A DNA stretch of 64,000 nt from NCBI GenBank assembly GCA_944324175.1, contig CALUVH010000004.1:1-64000 (forward strand), read 5' to 3'. Source of the stretch: Candidatus Gastranaerophilales bacterium. GTDB lineage: Bacteria > Cyanobacteriota > Vampirovibrionia > Gastranaerophilales > Gastranaerophilaceae. The notes under the pieces were generated by a model. That model did not search any database. It was not told where the DNA came from and saw only the letters and a list, made by a program, of their open reading frames with translations. Made by a program: the position numbers and the translations under genes. Every line of letters begins with the position of its first letter. Within the stretch, counting starts at the first letter, position 1. Shown here piece after piece: positions 26,048 to 37,994 of this stretch.

Positions 26048-26674
26048 TTATATATTAGCTAAGTTTTTTATAGGTTGTTTAATATCTATCACATTCAAGT
26101 TTTTAAATGAAGATATTATTTTTATGTTTTTAGGATTTGTGACCGTTTCTTTTGCCAGTAATGCACCAACAATCGCTTCCAACTGTGACATGGGCATCAT
26201 ATTTGCAGGCAATTCAAGTCCCCATTCGTACTTTAAAGCCTGTTGTAAAAACTTACAATCAGCTGGCGATCTTTCTTTATAACATGAGTTTAGATGCATA
26301 CTCTGCCTTGTTAAGTATAATTCAAAACGATCAATTTCTATACCTTTTTCAACAAGAGATTTAAAATATTCTGCACCTCTGGTTGTGTAGCGTTGAGTCC
26401 AATTGTCTTGGTTGGGTATGTTTGGATTTGTCGCAACAAGCTGATAAGGTTTTGATAAAATTCTCCATTTGCCCTCAAGCATTGTCCTGTCCCATGCTAA
26501 TGAAATGCAAAGTTTTGAATCTTTTAATGAAGAGTAGTTATCAAAAAAATGGATTATGTCATTGACCTTATAAAGCTTATCGACAAGAATAAGAGTATTG
26601 CTATCATCAAGAATGGCAAGTCCTGAATCCATGCTTGAGCCTGAGGCTAACGATAATCCTACGTAATACTTCAT
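26048..26674 (-). CDS. Putative RNase H-like fold protein (DUF429-like)
   Basis: 208 residues. The start YYVGLSLASGSSMDSGLAIL resembles the first strands of DUF429 and other RNase H-like proteins, and ISLAWDRTM and MSQLEAIVGALLAKE fit the later acidic strand and helix. Function unknown; assignment is from motif style only. It is downstream of map on the minus strand, 30 bases away, probably the end of the gyrB-adk-map run. Confidence 0.55.
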   Translation of the reverse strand: MKYYVGLSLASGSSMDSGLAILDDSNTLILVDKLYKVNDIIHFFDNYSSLKDSKLCISLAWDRTMLEGKWRILSKPYQLVATNPNIPNQDNWTQRYTTRGAEYFKSLVEKGIEIDRFELYLTRQSMHLNSCYKERSPADCKFLQQALKYEWGLELPANMMPMSQLEAIVGALLAKETVTNPKNIKIISSFKNLNVIDIKQPIKNLANI

Positions 26675-26704
26675 AATTTCTCCATTTTGTTTATGCGTAA
26701 AATT

Positions 26705-27457
26705 TTATTGCAAAATTTGAGTGATGATTAATGGTTCATCTTCTGTTGCAAGTACGGTATGTTCAAAGTGAGCTGACGGTTTTTTATCAACGGTACTTAC
26801 TGTCCATTCATCATCAGCGACTTCAACTGCATCACCGCCTAGGTTAAGCATAGGCTCTATTGCAATTACATAACCGTGTTTAATCAGTGTATGATCACCC
26901 ACTTTGTAGTTAAACAAAAACGGATCTTCATGCATGTTATGTCCGACACCATGACCACCATATTGTCTTACAATACCAAGTTTTTCACGGTTCGCTACGG
27001 CTTCTATAGCACTGGAAATATCATCCAGTACATTTCCGTCACGCATCTGTGCAATACCGGCAAACAAAGATTCTTCGGTTGTTTTCAATAGCCTTTTAAT
27101 TTCGTCAGTGACGTTACCTACGGGATATGTCCAAGCTCCGTCGCCTACCATACCGCCATATGTTGCCCCAACGTCAATACTTATTATATCACCTTCTTTT
27201 ACAATTCGGTCTTTTGAAGGTATTCCATGGACGACTTCTTCATTGATAGAAGCGCAGATTGATCCGGGAAAACCATTGTAGCCTAAAAATGTAGGTATTG
27301 CGCGGTTTTCTTTAATTATTTTCGTGGCTATGCTATCGAGTTCAAGTGTGCTAATTCCCGGTTCAATGACCTCTTTCATTTTTTTGTGCACTAATGCAAC
27401 TATGTGACCAGCATGGCGCATTCTTTTAATTTCATCTCTGGATTTTCTATGAATCAT
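26705..27457 (-). CDS. map: Methionine aminopeptidase, type I
   Basis: Removes the initiator Met. 250 residues with the five metal ligands in context: ISIDVGATYGGMVGDGAWTY (two Asp), GHGVGHNMHEDP (His), AIEPMLNLGG (Glu) and FEHTVLATEDEP (Glu). Adjacent to adk as in many bacteria, though the usual secY is absent. Confidence 0.97.
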   Translation of the reverse strand: MIHRKSRDEIKRMRHAGHIVALVHKKMKEVIEPGISTLELDSIATKIIKENRAIPTFLGYNGFPGSICASINEEVVHGIPSKDRIVKEGDIISIDVGATYGGMVGDGAWTYPVGNVTDEIKRLLKTTEESLFAGIAQMRDGNVLDDISSAIEAVANREKLGIVRQYGGHGVGHNMHEDPFLFNYKVGDHTLIKHGYVIAIEPMLNLGGDAVEVADDEWTVSTVDKKPSAHFEHTVLATEDEPLIITQILQ

Positions 27458-27540
27458 ATTATTGCCTCACGGTGTTTCAATATCAAATATTAGTTACTTT
27501 AGTTAGGTAAAAATTTGATAATTTGAATTTGTTGCCTTCT

Positions 27541-28200
27541 TTATTTAATTACTTCCAGTAATCTTTCCCAAACTTCATCAATTGTTCCGTTCGCATCAAT
27601 TGATTTTAAAACGCCTTTATTTTTGTAGTAGTCTATCAGTGGCGCTGTTTCATGAAAATAGGTGTCAAATCTTGCTTGAGCAACTTCTTTTGTATCATCT
27701 TTTCTTTGAGTTAGTTCAGCACCATCATTGTCACAATGTCCTGCAACTTTAGGCGGTTTAAATTCAAGGTTATAAATTTCACCACATACAGGGCAAGAAC
27801 GGCGATTAACTATTCTTTCTACCAAAATATTTGTATCTATGTCGAAGTAAATTGCTCTAAAGTCTACTTTTTCATCTTTATTAATTTCGTTATTGATAGC
27901 TTCCAACAAATCAGCTTGTTCAACGCTTCTAGGGTAACCATCTAAGATATATCCTTTTTGACAATCACTTTGTGCTAATCTGTTTTTAATGATTTTGGCT
28001 ACCAAATTTGCAGGTACTAAATTACCCTTATCTATGAATGATTTCGCTATAATACCATCCTCTGTTCCCTCTGATATTTCGTGGCGAAGGAGCGAACCTG
28101 TATCCACGTGAGGAAAGTGTAAATATTTCGCTAATTTTTCGGTTTGTGTACCTTTACCACATGCCGGTGGTCCTAAAAAAATAAGTTCTTTTTTTGTCAT
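27541..28200 (-). CDS. adk: Adenylate kinase with zinc-binding LID
   Basis: Balances ATP, ADP and AMP. 219 residues: P-loop FLGPPACGKGTQTEKLAKYL, DGYPRSVEQAD, and a LID with CPVCGEIYN and a later C-x2-D (HCDND), the zinc-structural type. The position 4-6 Gly motif reads GPPACGKGT. Start ATG follows AAGAGTT on the minus strand. Confidence 0.97.
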   Translation of the reverse strand: MTKKELIFLGPPACGKGTQTEKLAKYLHFPHVDTGSLLRHEISEGTEDGIIAKSFIDKGNLVPANLVAKIIKNRLAQSDCQKGYILDGYPRSVEQADLLEAINNEINKDEKVDFRAIYFDIDTNILVERIVNRRSCPVCGEIYNLEFKPPKVAGHCDNDGAELTQRKDDTKEVAQARFDTYFHETAPLIDYYKNKGVLKSIDANGTIDEVWERLLEVIK

Positions 28201-28236
28201 TTTAACTCTTCTTTCTTATTATTTTTCATTAAGTTA

Positions 28237-28257
28237 GCGCCGTATTTTCAACGGCGC
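28237..28257 (-). other. Intercistronic GC hairpin between gyrB and adk
   Basis: GCGCCGT / ACGGCGC with a 7-base loop. There is no T run on the minus strand side, so it may be an mRNA-processing or stability element rather than a terminator. Confidence 0.45.
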
Positions 28258-28268
28258 ATCTCTTATTA

Positions 28269-30860
<2,592 letters not shown>

Positions 30861-30976
30861 TTAGCATATTATATTATTTTGCAATTCTTTTAAATAATCG
30901 TTTTAATTATTAGTTCAGTGAATATTTTTTCAAAGAATTTTTATTAAAATACTCTTCAAGTAAGGAGGAATTTTTT

Positions 30977-31270
30977 ATGTCAAAAAAACTTTTAAAAACT
31001 ATAGATAAAATAATTGATTCTAGTGGATCAAATAAAATTACGGTGTTTACAAGTCATTTAAAAATTGACGGTATTGTATTCAAAGCGGAGGGGCGCTGTG
31101 AGGAGTGCAACGATGATTACTTAACTTTAGAAAATGCATTAATTTGTAGATTAAATGATTATTGTGCTTGTGATGATGATGGTTGTGAATGTGATGATTA
31201 TATTTGTTTTAGGTATGACTGGTTGAATATAAATATTGAAGATATCGTAGCGTTTAGTATTGTCCAATAA
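30977..31270 (+). CDS. Hypothetical acidic Cys-rich protein, 97 aa
   Basis: No family recognised. Nine Cys are spread in RCEECNDDY, ICRLNDYCACDDDGCECDDY and ICF, mixed with many Asp, which suggests metal binding. Start follows AAGGAGG at good spacing, and a convergent-type terminator follows, so it is very likely a real gene. Confidence 0.7.
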   Translation: MSKKLLKTIDKIIDSSGSNKITVFTSHLKIDGIVFKAEGRCEECNDDYLTLENALICRLNDYCACDDDGCECDDYICFRYDWLNINIEDIVAFSIVQ

Positions 31271-31273
31271 ATT

Positions 31274-31303
31274 AAAAAGGTGAGTTTTTTAAACTCACCT
31301 TTA
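31274..31303. terminator. Bidirectional terminator
   Basis: AAAGGTGAGTTT / AAACTCACCTTT stem between the Cys-rich gene and the convergent HD-GYP-like gene. Confidence 0.85.
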
Positions 31304-31306
31304 GTG

Positions 31307-32572
31307 TTATATGATATGGGTCAGGGCTTGTACGACATCAGGGTCCCACAAGATTCCTGCCTCTTTTTGTATTATTTCTAGAGCTTGTGTTTTTTCCATT
31401 GCTTTTCGGTACGGTCTGTCTGAGGTCATAGCAGAGAATGCATCTGCTACAGCTATCACTCTAGAGCCAAGCGGAATTGATTGACCTTTTAGCCCCTCTG
31501 GTGTGCCAGAACCGTCATAGCGTTCTGTTTGATAAGTTATGTAAGGTACAACTTCGGAAAGAAAGTTAATATTCATAAGGAAGTGTACTCCTATATTAGA
31601 ATGATTTTTAATTCTTTTTAAGTCTTCCTGTGAAAGTTTACCGTTACTTGTGAACATTTTTTCAGGTATTGCGATTTTACCAATATTTAATAACAGTCCT
31701 GCGTAGTAAATCAGGTCGGTTGTTTTTTCATTAAGTCCCAGTTCGCGACAGATTTTTCTGGCAAGCTCTGCTGTGTTTTTAGAATGTGAAACTTTATACT
31801 GAACTTTTGCATCGACGGCATTAGCAAGGCGTTCTACAAAAATTTGTTGATAATCACAAAGATCTCCTATTAATGCTGTCAATTCAGCTCTTATGTGTTG
31901 TAAATCTCCCACTGTAGAATTTTCATCTGCAATAAGTTTATTTGTTATGTCAACTTCGCTTTGTAGTGTTGTTGAAGTTGCAAATAACGTTGCTATACTC
32001 TCAATCAATTCTATATATTCTTTAGGAATTTCTTTTTCGGTAAATAATGTGATTACACCTGCTGTTTTCAAATGGCTGTCCATAGGAACTGCTACAAAAT
32101 TATTTCTTATTATTAATTCTTTTTGATTGAATGTTTCAAGCGCGATGTCGTAACTTTCAGGATGCTCCACTCCTGCGACTCCTGCTAACGATAGTTGTCT
32201 GTCACCACTTTCAATTCCTTTTGCAATATCTTTATTAAGGTAGATTTGGCAATTCCCAATATCCAACATTTGAGCTATTGATTGAGCAATTGATGTATAT
32301 ATCGCATAATCTTCCTTTGAATTGAAACTTAATACACAAAGTGTATTTTGCATAGAGTAAATTGAAATCAATTCGGATAATTGATTTTTCAATCCCTGTT
32401 TTTTATCTTTCACATTGGTACTTATTTTACGTGCCAAATCTTCAGATATTAAATGTTCTGAGATAAAATCACCAAGATTTAGTGCAAAAATTTCTTCTAT
32501 AGGATCCTGTCCCATAAGATATTCAGATTGTCCGAATAAGGATACACCATTTTGCAAATCTTTATTGTCCAT
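31307..32572 (-). CDS. GAF-like plus degenerate HD-GYP protein
   Basis: 421 residues. The middle (about 55-205) looks like a GAF sensor; the C-terminal part is HD-GYP-like, with HSKNTAELARKI, HSNIG, DGSGTPEGLKGQSIPLGSR, VADAFSAMTSDRPYRKA. HD-GYP enzymes degrade cyclic di-GMP, but here the HD pair of HDIGK reads LN (LLLNIGKIAIP), the HHE motif reads QTE and GYP reads GTP. Most metal ligands are lost, so it is probably a binding or scaffold protein. Located downstream of ftsL. Confidence 0.85.
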   Translation of the reverse strand: MDNKDLQNGVSLFGQSEYLMGQDPIEEIFALNLGDFISEHLISEDLARKISTNVKDKKQGLKNQLSELISIYSMQNTLCVLSFNSKEDYAIYTSIAQSIAQMLDIGNCQIYLNKDIAKGIESGDRQLSLAGVAGVEHPESYDIALETFNQKELIIRNNFVAVPMDSHLKTAGVITLFTEKEIPKEYIELIESIATLFATSTTLQSEVDITNKLIADENSTVGDLQHIRAELTALIGDLCDYQQIFVERLANAVDAKVQYKVSHSKNTAELARKICRELGLNEKTTDLIYYAGLLLNIGKIAIPEKMFTSNGKLSQEDLKRIKNHSNIGVHFLMNINFLSEVVPYITYQTERYDGSGTPEGLKGQSIPLGSRVIAVADAFSAMTSDRPYRKAMEKTQALEIIQKEAGILWDPDVVQALTHII

Positions 32573-32747
32573 GAAATTTCATTCCTTATCTACTACATGC
32601 CTTTGTCATTTTATACGGCATGTCTTGATTAAAACTTTAATACTTTTTACAAAATTTCATACTTTAGATGGACAAAAATTATTAATATTTAAAACAAAAT
32701 ACCACTGACTGACAGATAAAAACAGGTTTTTTAAGTTAACAACGGCT

Positions 32748-33233
32748 TTAATAACCGATTAACCAGTTAAAAGGTACTGATTTTGCTGCCTGCTTACTAA
32801 CTGTCACCATAGACTGAACTGCTGGAACCTCGATTACTTTTTCTGCTTTTTGTAAAAGATTTTGTTGCATCATTTTTGTATCGACGTTATTAAACGATTT
32901 TAATTTATCAAGATTGCTTTGCAATTCTGCATTTTCATCATTAAGAGTTGTAATTTGGCGTGATAGTGTATTTAGAGTAAGCTCACAACTCATTGCAAAG
33001 TAGTAACTTACGAAAGCAACTAAAACGAGTATACCTAACAAGCCACATAATGTTTTGTTAACTTTTCTTATAGCCATAGCTTTAACCGAATCTTCTTGTT
33101 GAAAATATCCTTCAATAACCGGTGCATTTTGCTTTACAGGTTCATTTACATGTTGTCTTTGATATCTGTATGCATATGCATCTTCTGTTCTTACCCTTGC
33201 TGTGTTCAAAATTCCTACCCCAATTTTGTTCAA
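32748..33233 (-). CDS. ftsL: Cell division protein FtsL-like
   Basis: 161 residues: cytosolic N-terminus of about 60 residues, one membrane helix (LCGLLGILVLVAFVSYYF), then a short coiled coil (LSRQITTLNDENAELQSNLDKL split over about 94-115). Sequence similarity is weak, as usual for FtsL; the call rests on topology and on its place 24 bases after rsmH, the normal ftsL position. ftsI does not follow. Confidence 0.7.
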   Translation of the reverse strand: MNKIGVGILNTARVRTEDAYAYRYQRQHVNEPVKQNAPVIEGYFQQEDSVKAMAIRKVNKTLCGLLGILVLVAFVSYYFAMSCELTLNTLSRQITTLNDENAELQSNLDKLKSFNNVDTKMMQQNLLQKAEKVIEVPAVQSMVTVSKQAAKSVPFNWLIGY

Positions 33234-33257
33234 AAGTTCAACTATTAAATTTTTCAG

Positions 33258-34202
33258 TTACCGTCTTATGCACTTTGCTATCCTTAGTTTTGCGCTTCTT
33301 GAAGGCGGATTTTCTTTTATCTCCTCATCAGTCGCAATTATTGGTTTTTTGTTAACTATCTCCAATATTGGTGGCGGACAGTGACAAATCATTTGAGTTT
33401 TATCACAATGGCACCTTTGCGAATGGTACTTGAATAAGTTTTTCACCAACCTATCCTCTAGTGAATGAAAACTTATCACACTTATTATAGCACCAAAGTC
33501 CAGTAAATCCAACACATCATTCAAGGTATTTTTTACATTTGTTAACTCTTGATTTACTTCAATCCTAATAGCCTGAAATACTCTTGTAGCGGGGTGAATG
33601 GAAGATTTTACATGTGGAGTACAATTTAGTATTAAATTCGCTAATTCACAAGTGGTTTCAAGCTTTTTGACCTTTCTCGTCTCAATAATTTTTTTTGCAA
33701 TTCTTTTTGAAAATCTTTCTTCTCCATACTCAGAGAATATTCTGACGAGTTCATTTTCTGAATAAGAATTAACGACATCATAGGCAGAAAAATCAGCATC
33801 TTGATTAAAGCGCATGTCAAGCGGGGCTTGCTTTGAGAAGGAAAAACCACGCTCAGCTTTGTTAAATTGGTGGTAAGATGCTCCAAGATCAAAAAGTACT
33901 CCGCCTGTAATTTTTTCTATTCCGAGATTATGTAAAACTTTTTTAATATTTGAGTAGGAATCTTTTACTATTGTTAAGTTTTTGTAATCTTTTAATCTTT
34001 CTTGAGAAGCTTTTATCGCATCTTCATCAACATCAAAAGCAATTAGTTTACCGTCAGGCTGTATTCTACTCAAAATAAGACCGCTGTGCCCACCTCCACC
34101 GAGTGTACAATCAACATATATTTTGCCGTTTTCGCAATTTAATGCATCCACTGCTTCTTGTTTCATAACTGTATAATGTTTAAATTCTTCCATATTACAC
34201 AC
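33258..34202 (-). CDS. rsmH: 16S rRNA (cytosine1402-N4)-methyltransferase
   Basis: Methylates C1402 in the ribosomal P site. 314 residues: SAM site YVDCTLGGGGHSGLILSR, LFDLGASYHQFN, PLDMRFNQ, and SFHSLEDRLVKNLF near the end. The start may be the first ATG or the ATG three codons later (MEEFKHYTVMKQE). Followed by ftsL as in dcw clusters; mraZ is not upstream. Confidence 0.97.
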   Translation of the reverse strand: MCNMEEFKHYTVMKQEAVDALNCENGKIYVDCTLGGGGHSGLILSRIQPDGKLIAFDVDEDAIKASQERLKDYKNLTIVKDSYSNIKKVLHNLGIEKITGGVLFDLGASYHQFNKAERGFSFSKQAPLDMRFNQDADFSAYDVVNSYSENELVRIFSEYGEERFSKRIAKKIIETRKVKKLETTCELANLILNCTPHVKSSIHPATRVFQAIRIEVNQELTNVKNTLNDVLDLLDFGAIISVISFHSLEDRLVKNLFKYHSQRCHCDKTQMICHCPPPILEIVNKKPIIATDEEIKENPPSRSAKLRIAKCIRR

Positions 34203-34217
34203 TTTATCATGAAAAAA

Positions 34218-34463
34218 TTAATTAACAAAACCTGAAAAACCTTTATTGTCAAATATTTCAATAAATTTACTACAACTATACAATTTTTCAATATTGTTAC
34301 TTGTAGAATCAATAATTTTAACGACTTCGTTAATTTCTTCTAATCGGTTTTCGGATATTCTTTTTAAAACAACGTCAAAGTCCTCGTTAGTTTGTTGGAA
34401 TTTAATTGCGCTGTCGTCAATGCATTGCATCAGTATTAATAGTATATTGTTCCTAAATCCCAT
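34218..34463 (-). CDS. Hypothetical protein, 81 aa
   Basis: No family recognised. A small, mostly helical acidic protein with two Cys and no membrane segment. It lies 15 bases upstream of rsmH on the same strand and may be co-transcribed. Moderate confidence that it is expressed. Confidence 0.5.
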   Translation of the reverse strand: MGFRNNILLILMQCIDDSAIKFQQTNEDFDVVLKRISENRLEEINEVVKIIDSTSNNIEKLYSCSKFIEIFDNKGFSGFVN

Positions 34464-34524
34464 TTTCTTAATATCCTCAAAAGACCAATAGAGTTAACAC
34501 AGATTTCCTAGTTTCATATACGAC

Positions 34525-34559
34525 AAAACCTCAGAAAAATTTAATTTACCTGAGGTTTT
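34525..34559 (-). terminator. Terminator after gltX
   Basis: AAAACCTCA / TGAGGTTTT stem with a 17-base A/T-rich loop, just past the gltX stop. Confidence 0.7.
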
Positions 34560-34584
34560 GTTAAGAAAAATTTACAAAATGTTT

Positions 34585-36048
34585 TTATTTTATGGCTTTT
34601 CTAACGCGTTTTAGGACTTTTTCTTTACCTAAAATAGCGAGTATTGCGGTCATGTCAGCTCCGCGAGTTCTACCCGTAACAGCAGCCCTGACAGCCCACA
34701 TTGTGACTTTTGGTTTAATTCCCTGAGCTTTGAATTGAGCACGGAATTCTTCTAGTTTTTCATGAAGACTTTCTTCACTAAAATCCCAATCCTGAGCTTG
34801 TTTTTCGAATTCTTTCAAAACATTTTGCGAAATTTCGGTATCTAATACTTCAGTTTGCACTTCCGGCTCTATTTCAACGTCTTCACCGAAGAAATAAGTA
34901 ACCGCATCTGTAATATCTGAAAGTATAGTAAGTGGTTCTCTTGTCACTTCTACCATTCTTGTATATTGAGCGTCAGTAAGTTCAGATAGGTCGTACTTAG
35001 TTAGATATGGCTTCAGTCTTTCCTTCAAATCTTCAATATCAAGCATTTTTATATAGTGACCATTCATCCAGTTCAATTTATCATATTCAAAAATTGAATT
35101 AGAAGATGAAATTTCATTAATTCTAAAATCTTGAGCTATTTCATCGACTGTTTTAATTTCTTGTCCATCAGATGGTGACCAGCCCAGTAATGCAACAAAA
35201 TTGATTAAGGCGTCTGTGAGATAACCTTTTTCAACGAATTCAGATACAGCAGTTGCCCCATGACGTTTTGAAAGTTTGCTTCTGTCAGGTGCCAAAATCA
35301 TTCCTAAATGACCAAATTTAGGTACTTCTGCGCCGAGTGCTTCGTATATCAAAATTTGTTTAAATGTGTTGGAGATATGATCTTCTCCTCTGATTATATG
35401 TGAGATTTTCATAAGCATATCATCAATTACTACTGCGAAATTGTATGTTGGAGCTCCGTTGGATTTCATGATGACGAAATCTCCCAACAAATCTGTATCC
35501 ATATGCAACTCACCTTTAACCATATCATCAAACTTTAAAATAGATGAATCATGAAATGCTTTTTGAGCTTTTGCAATATTAAATCTCAACGCCGGTTTTC
35601 TACCTTCAGCGCGTAATTTTTTTTTCTGTTCTTCAGTTAAGTTTTCGCATTTTTTTGTATAAACGTAAGGTTTTTTATTTTTTGTAGCTTCTTCTTTTTC
35701 GGCTTCAAGTTCTTCTGGGGTGCAAAAACACTCATAAGCAAAACCATTTTCCAGTAATTTTTGAGCGTATTTTGGGTAGATATCAAATCTTTCGGATTGT
35801 GTATATGGTCCATATTCTCCACCTACATCAGGACCTTCATCCCAGTTAAGTCCAAGGGCTTTTAAACTGTCAAATATGTTGTCAATATAAGCCTGACTTG
35901 TTCTTTCGGCATCGGTATCCTCAATACGTAATACAAATTTACCGTTGTTTTTCTTTGCAAAAAGATAATTAAACAAGGCTGTTCTAGCTGTACCTACATG
36001 TAAATTACCGCTTGGTGACGGTGCTATTCTAACTCTAACTTCTGACAT
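34585..36048 (-). CDS. gltX: Glutamyl-tRNA synthetase
   Basis: 487 residues, class I. HIGH motif is PSPSGNLHVGTARTALFN (about 10-27), KMSKS motif is DRSKLSKRHGATA; the C-terminal anticodon-binding part contains WAVRAAVTGRTRGADM. A Cys pair lies in YECFCTPEEL. No glutaminyl-tRNA synthetase is seen here, so it may be non-discriminating, which cannot be told from sequence alone. Confidence 0.97.
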   Translation of the reverse strand: MSEVRVRIAPSPSGNLHVGTARTALFNYLFAKKNNGKFVLRIEDTDAERTSQAYIDNIFDSLKALGLNWDEGPDVGGEYGPYTQSERFDIYPKYAQKLLENGFAYECFCTPEELEAEKEEATKNKKPYVYTKKCENLTEEQKKKLRAEGRKPALRFNIAKAQKAFHDSSILKFDDMVKGELHMDTDLLGDFVIMKSNGAPTYNFAVVIDDMLMKISHIIRGEDHISNTFKQILIYEALGAEVPKFGHLGMILAPDRSKLSKRHGATAVSEFVEKGYLTDALINFVALLGWSPSDGQEIKTVDEIAQDFRINEISSSNSIFEYDKLNWMNGHYIKMLDIEDLKERLKPYLTKYDLSELTDAQYTRMVEVTREPLTILSDITDAVTYFFGEDVEIEPEVQTEVLDTEISQNVLKEFEKQAQDWDFSEESLHEKLEEFRAQFKAQGIKPKVTMWAVRAAVTGRTRGADMTAILAILGKEKVLKRVRKAIK

Positions 36049-36201
36049 AATATCCTTCTTTCCTTAAAAATTTGGCGTTAGTGCAACAAAAAAGATATCA
36101 CGGGCATGGATTATTTTCAAGTGATTTTTAAAAAGCATAAATATTTTGTTATTTAAAGATTGAAAATTTCAAATTGTGCACTAAAGTCCGTGGAAATTCT
36201 T

Positions 36202-36597
36202 TTATGATCCTTTTTTTAAAGCTTCATCTAAAGCTTTTTCCAATACTTGGATTTTGTTTTCAAGAACTTCTATTTTAGATACGCTTGAGCTGTTTGCAAC
36301 AGAGCCTTTTTCTAATTCTCTTCGGTAGGCTTTTGTCTTTTCTTGCATTGAATTATATAATGGGAGCAGGTAACAGATTCCTGCGATTTCTCCGAGCGCA
36401 AATAATACGACATACAACACAGGAGTTTTTATGTAAAAAGCACTGACAGGTATGGTGATGTGAAGTTTTTCCGCCAAGAATGCTGCCCCTTGTGTGCTTA
36501 CTATATCGACATGGGTAACACCTGTGATATTCATGGCTGCGAGTAGAATTATTGCTATCCAAGCCGTATAAGAAAGTAGTTTATAGATTAAATTCAT
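36202..36597 (-). CDS. Hypothetical membrane protein, 131 aa
   Basis: Two hydrophobic segments (about 7-27 and 58-82) and a C-terminal coiled coil (SKIEVLENKIQVLEKALDEA). No family recognised. Its ATG overlaps the stop of the upstream pseudouridine synthase gene by 1 base, so the two are probably co-transcribed. Confidence 0.65.
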   Translation of the reverse strand: MNLIYKLLSYTAWIAIILLAAMNITGVTHVDIVSTQGAAFLAEKLHITIPVSAFYIKTPVLYVVLFALGEIAGICYLLPLYNSMQEKTKAYRRELEKGSVANSSSVSKIEVLENKIQVLEKALDEALKKGS

Positions 36598-37508
36598 TAT
36601 GTCCTCCTGTTTTTGTAATAATTAAGAACTTTTTTGATTTTTTCATCCGGTTCAATTTCCAATGTTATTATCTCATCTTCAAATGGTTTTGTAAACTCAA
36701 GATAAAAAGACTGTAATACTTGTTCTTGAGTTTTAACTTTTCCTGAGCCTGCGCCATACATTGTGTCATTATAAATTGGGTGATTTTTATGACTCAGATG
36801 AACTCTTATTTGGTGTGTTCTTCCCGTGATTAGGGTAAGTTCGAGGTATGTCGCTTCATTATTGAACCTTTCAAGTACTTTAACTTTTGTGATGCTCTCT
36901 TTTCCTGTCTGAGAGATAAACATTTTGTTAGGTTGTTTTGGATTCCTTGCTATTGGTAGAGTTATTTCATCTTCGTCTTTTTCATAATTTCCTTTTACGA
37001 TAGCTCGATATTTTTTTGTGATGGTACGATTTTTTATTTGATTTGCTAGAAAATTATGAGCGTCGTTATTTTTAGCAACCATTAAAAGTCCGGAGGTATT
37101 TCTGTCAAGTCGGTGTAAAATTCCAGGGCGCGTAATCCCGTTTATGTCAGAAAGATTATTTTTGTATTTATATAAAAGAGCGTTTACAAGAGTGTTTTCT
37201 TTTTCCGTACTTGTTGGATGGGTGAGCATCCCTGAAGGTTTGTTTACGACCAGCATATTTTCATCTTCATATATAATATCAAGTGGTATGTTTTGGGGAA
37301 AAATTTCTATTTTCTCCTCTTCACTTAGCTCAAATTCTATTTTGTCATTTTCTTTTAACATGTAGGATGGCTTTTTACAGCTATTGTTAACTTTTATATT
37401 ACCGTTTTTTATTTCCGATTGAATTTTTGAGCGTGAAATTTTTAAAATTCCAGTCAGATAATTGTCTATTCTTTGATTTTCTTCGCTTTCGTCAATATAA
37501 ATTATCAT
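36597..37508 (-). CDS. RluA-family 23S rRNA pseudouridine synthase (RluD-like)
   Basis: 303 residues: N-terminal S4 RNA-binding domain (RIDNYLTGILKISRSKIQSE) and catalytic domain with LHRLDRNTSGLLMVAKN, where the Asp of HRLD is the nucleophile, and LTLITGRTHQIRVHLSH. Which uridine it modifies is not clear. 18 bases separate it from lspA upstream. Confidence 0.93.
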   Translation of the reverse strand: MIIYIDESEENQRIDNYLTGILKISRSKIQSEIKNGNIKVNNSCKKPSYMLKENDKIEFELSEEEKIEIFPQNIPLDIIYEDENMLVVNKPSGMLTHPTSTEKENTLVNALLYKYKNNLSDINGITRPGILHRLDRNTSGLLMVAKNNDAHNFLANQIKNRTITKKYRAIVKGNYEKDEDEITLPIARNPKQPNKMFISQTGKESITKVKVLERFNNEATYLELTLITGRTHQIRVHLSHKNHPIYNDTMYGAGSGKVKTQEQVLQSFYLEFTKPFEDEIITLEIEPDEKIKKVLNYYKNRRT

Positions 37509-37526
37509 ACCAAATGCCGTATTTTG

Positions 37527-37994
37527 TTACTTTGTCTTTTTAAGTAAGATTAATATTATTAGGACAATTACGCCTATATTTATGAAAATATCAGAAACAT
37601 TAAATACAGGGAAATTGTTTATAAAACTAAGTTCAAAAAAATCTCGTACATAGCCAAGAGTAATTCTTTCATGTAAATTGCCCGCGATACCTGCTGATAG
37701 TAGAGCAATAAAAAATAGGCTTTTCATGGAGATAGATTTTATATGTTTTATAGCGTACAAAAAAAGTAGTACAAGTGCAATTACAGACAAAATAATCAAA
37801 ATTTCTCTTGAGTCTTTTAGCAAGCTGAATGCGGCACCTGTGTTTTTTACGTAGTGAAGTGAAATAAAATCACTTGTAAATTTATATCCGTGTTTTATGT
37901 TGTAAACAACGAAGTTAGATAGTGATAAATTTGCATATATTAAAAATACATAACAGGTAATGAAATATATGAGATTACTTATCTTTTTGTTCAT
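37527..37994 (-). CDS. lspA: Lipoprotein signal peptidase
   Basis: 155 residues with four membrane helices. LspA cleaves lipoprotein signal peptides after lipidation. Conserved parts: SLHYVKNTGAAFSLL, GNLHERITLGYVRDFFEL and PVFNVSDIFINIG. The catalytic Asp pair (VRD and VSD) is present. The usually invariant NxxDR motif reads NLHER, Asp to Glu. The start overlaps the preceding NTF2-like gene by 20 bases. Confidence 0.93.
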   Translation of the reverse strand: MNKKISNLIYFITCYVFLIYANLSLSNFVVYNIKHGYKFTSDFISLHYVKNTGAAFSLLKDSREILIILSVIALVLLFLYAIKHIKSISMKSLFFIALLSAGIAGNLHERITLGYVRDFFELSFINNFPVFNVSDIFINIGVIVLIILILLKKTK

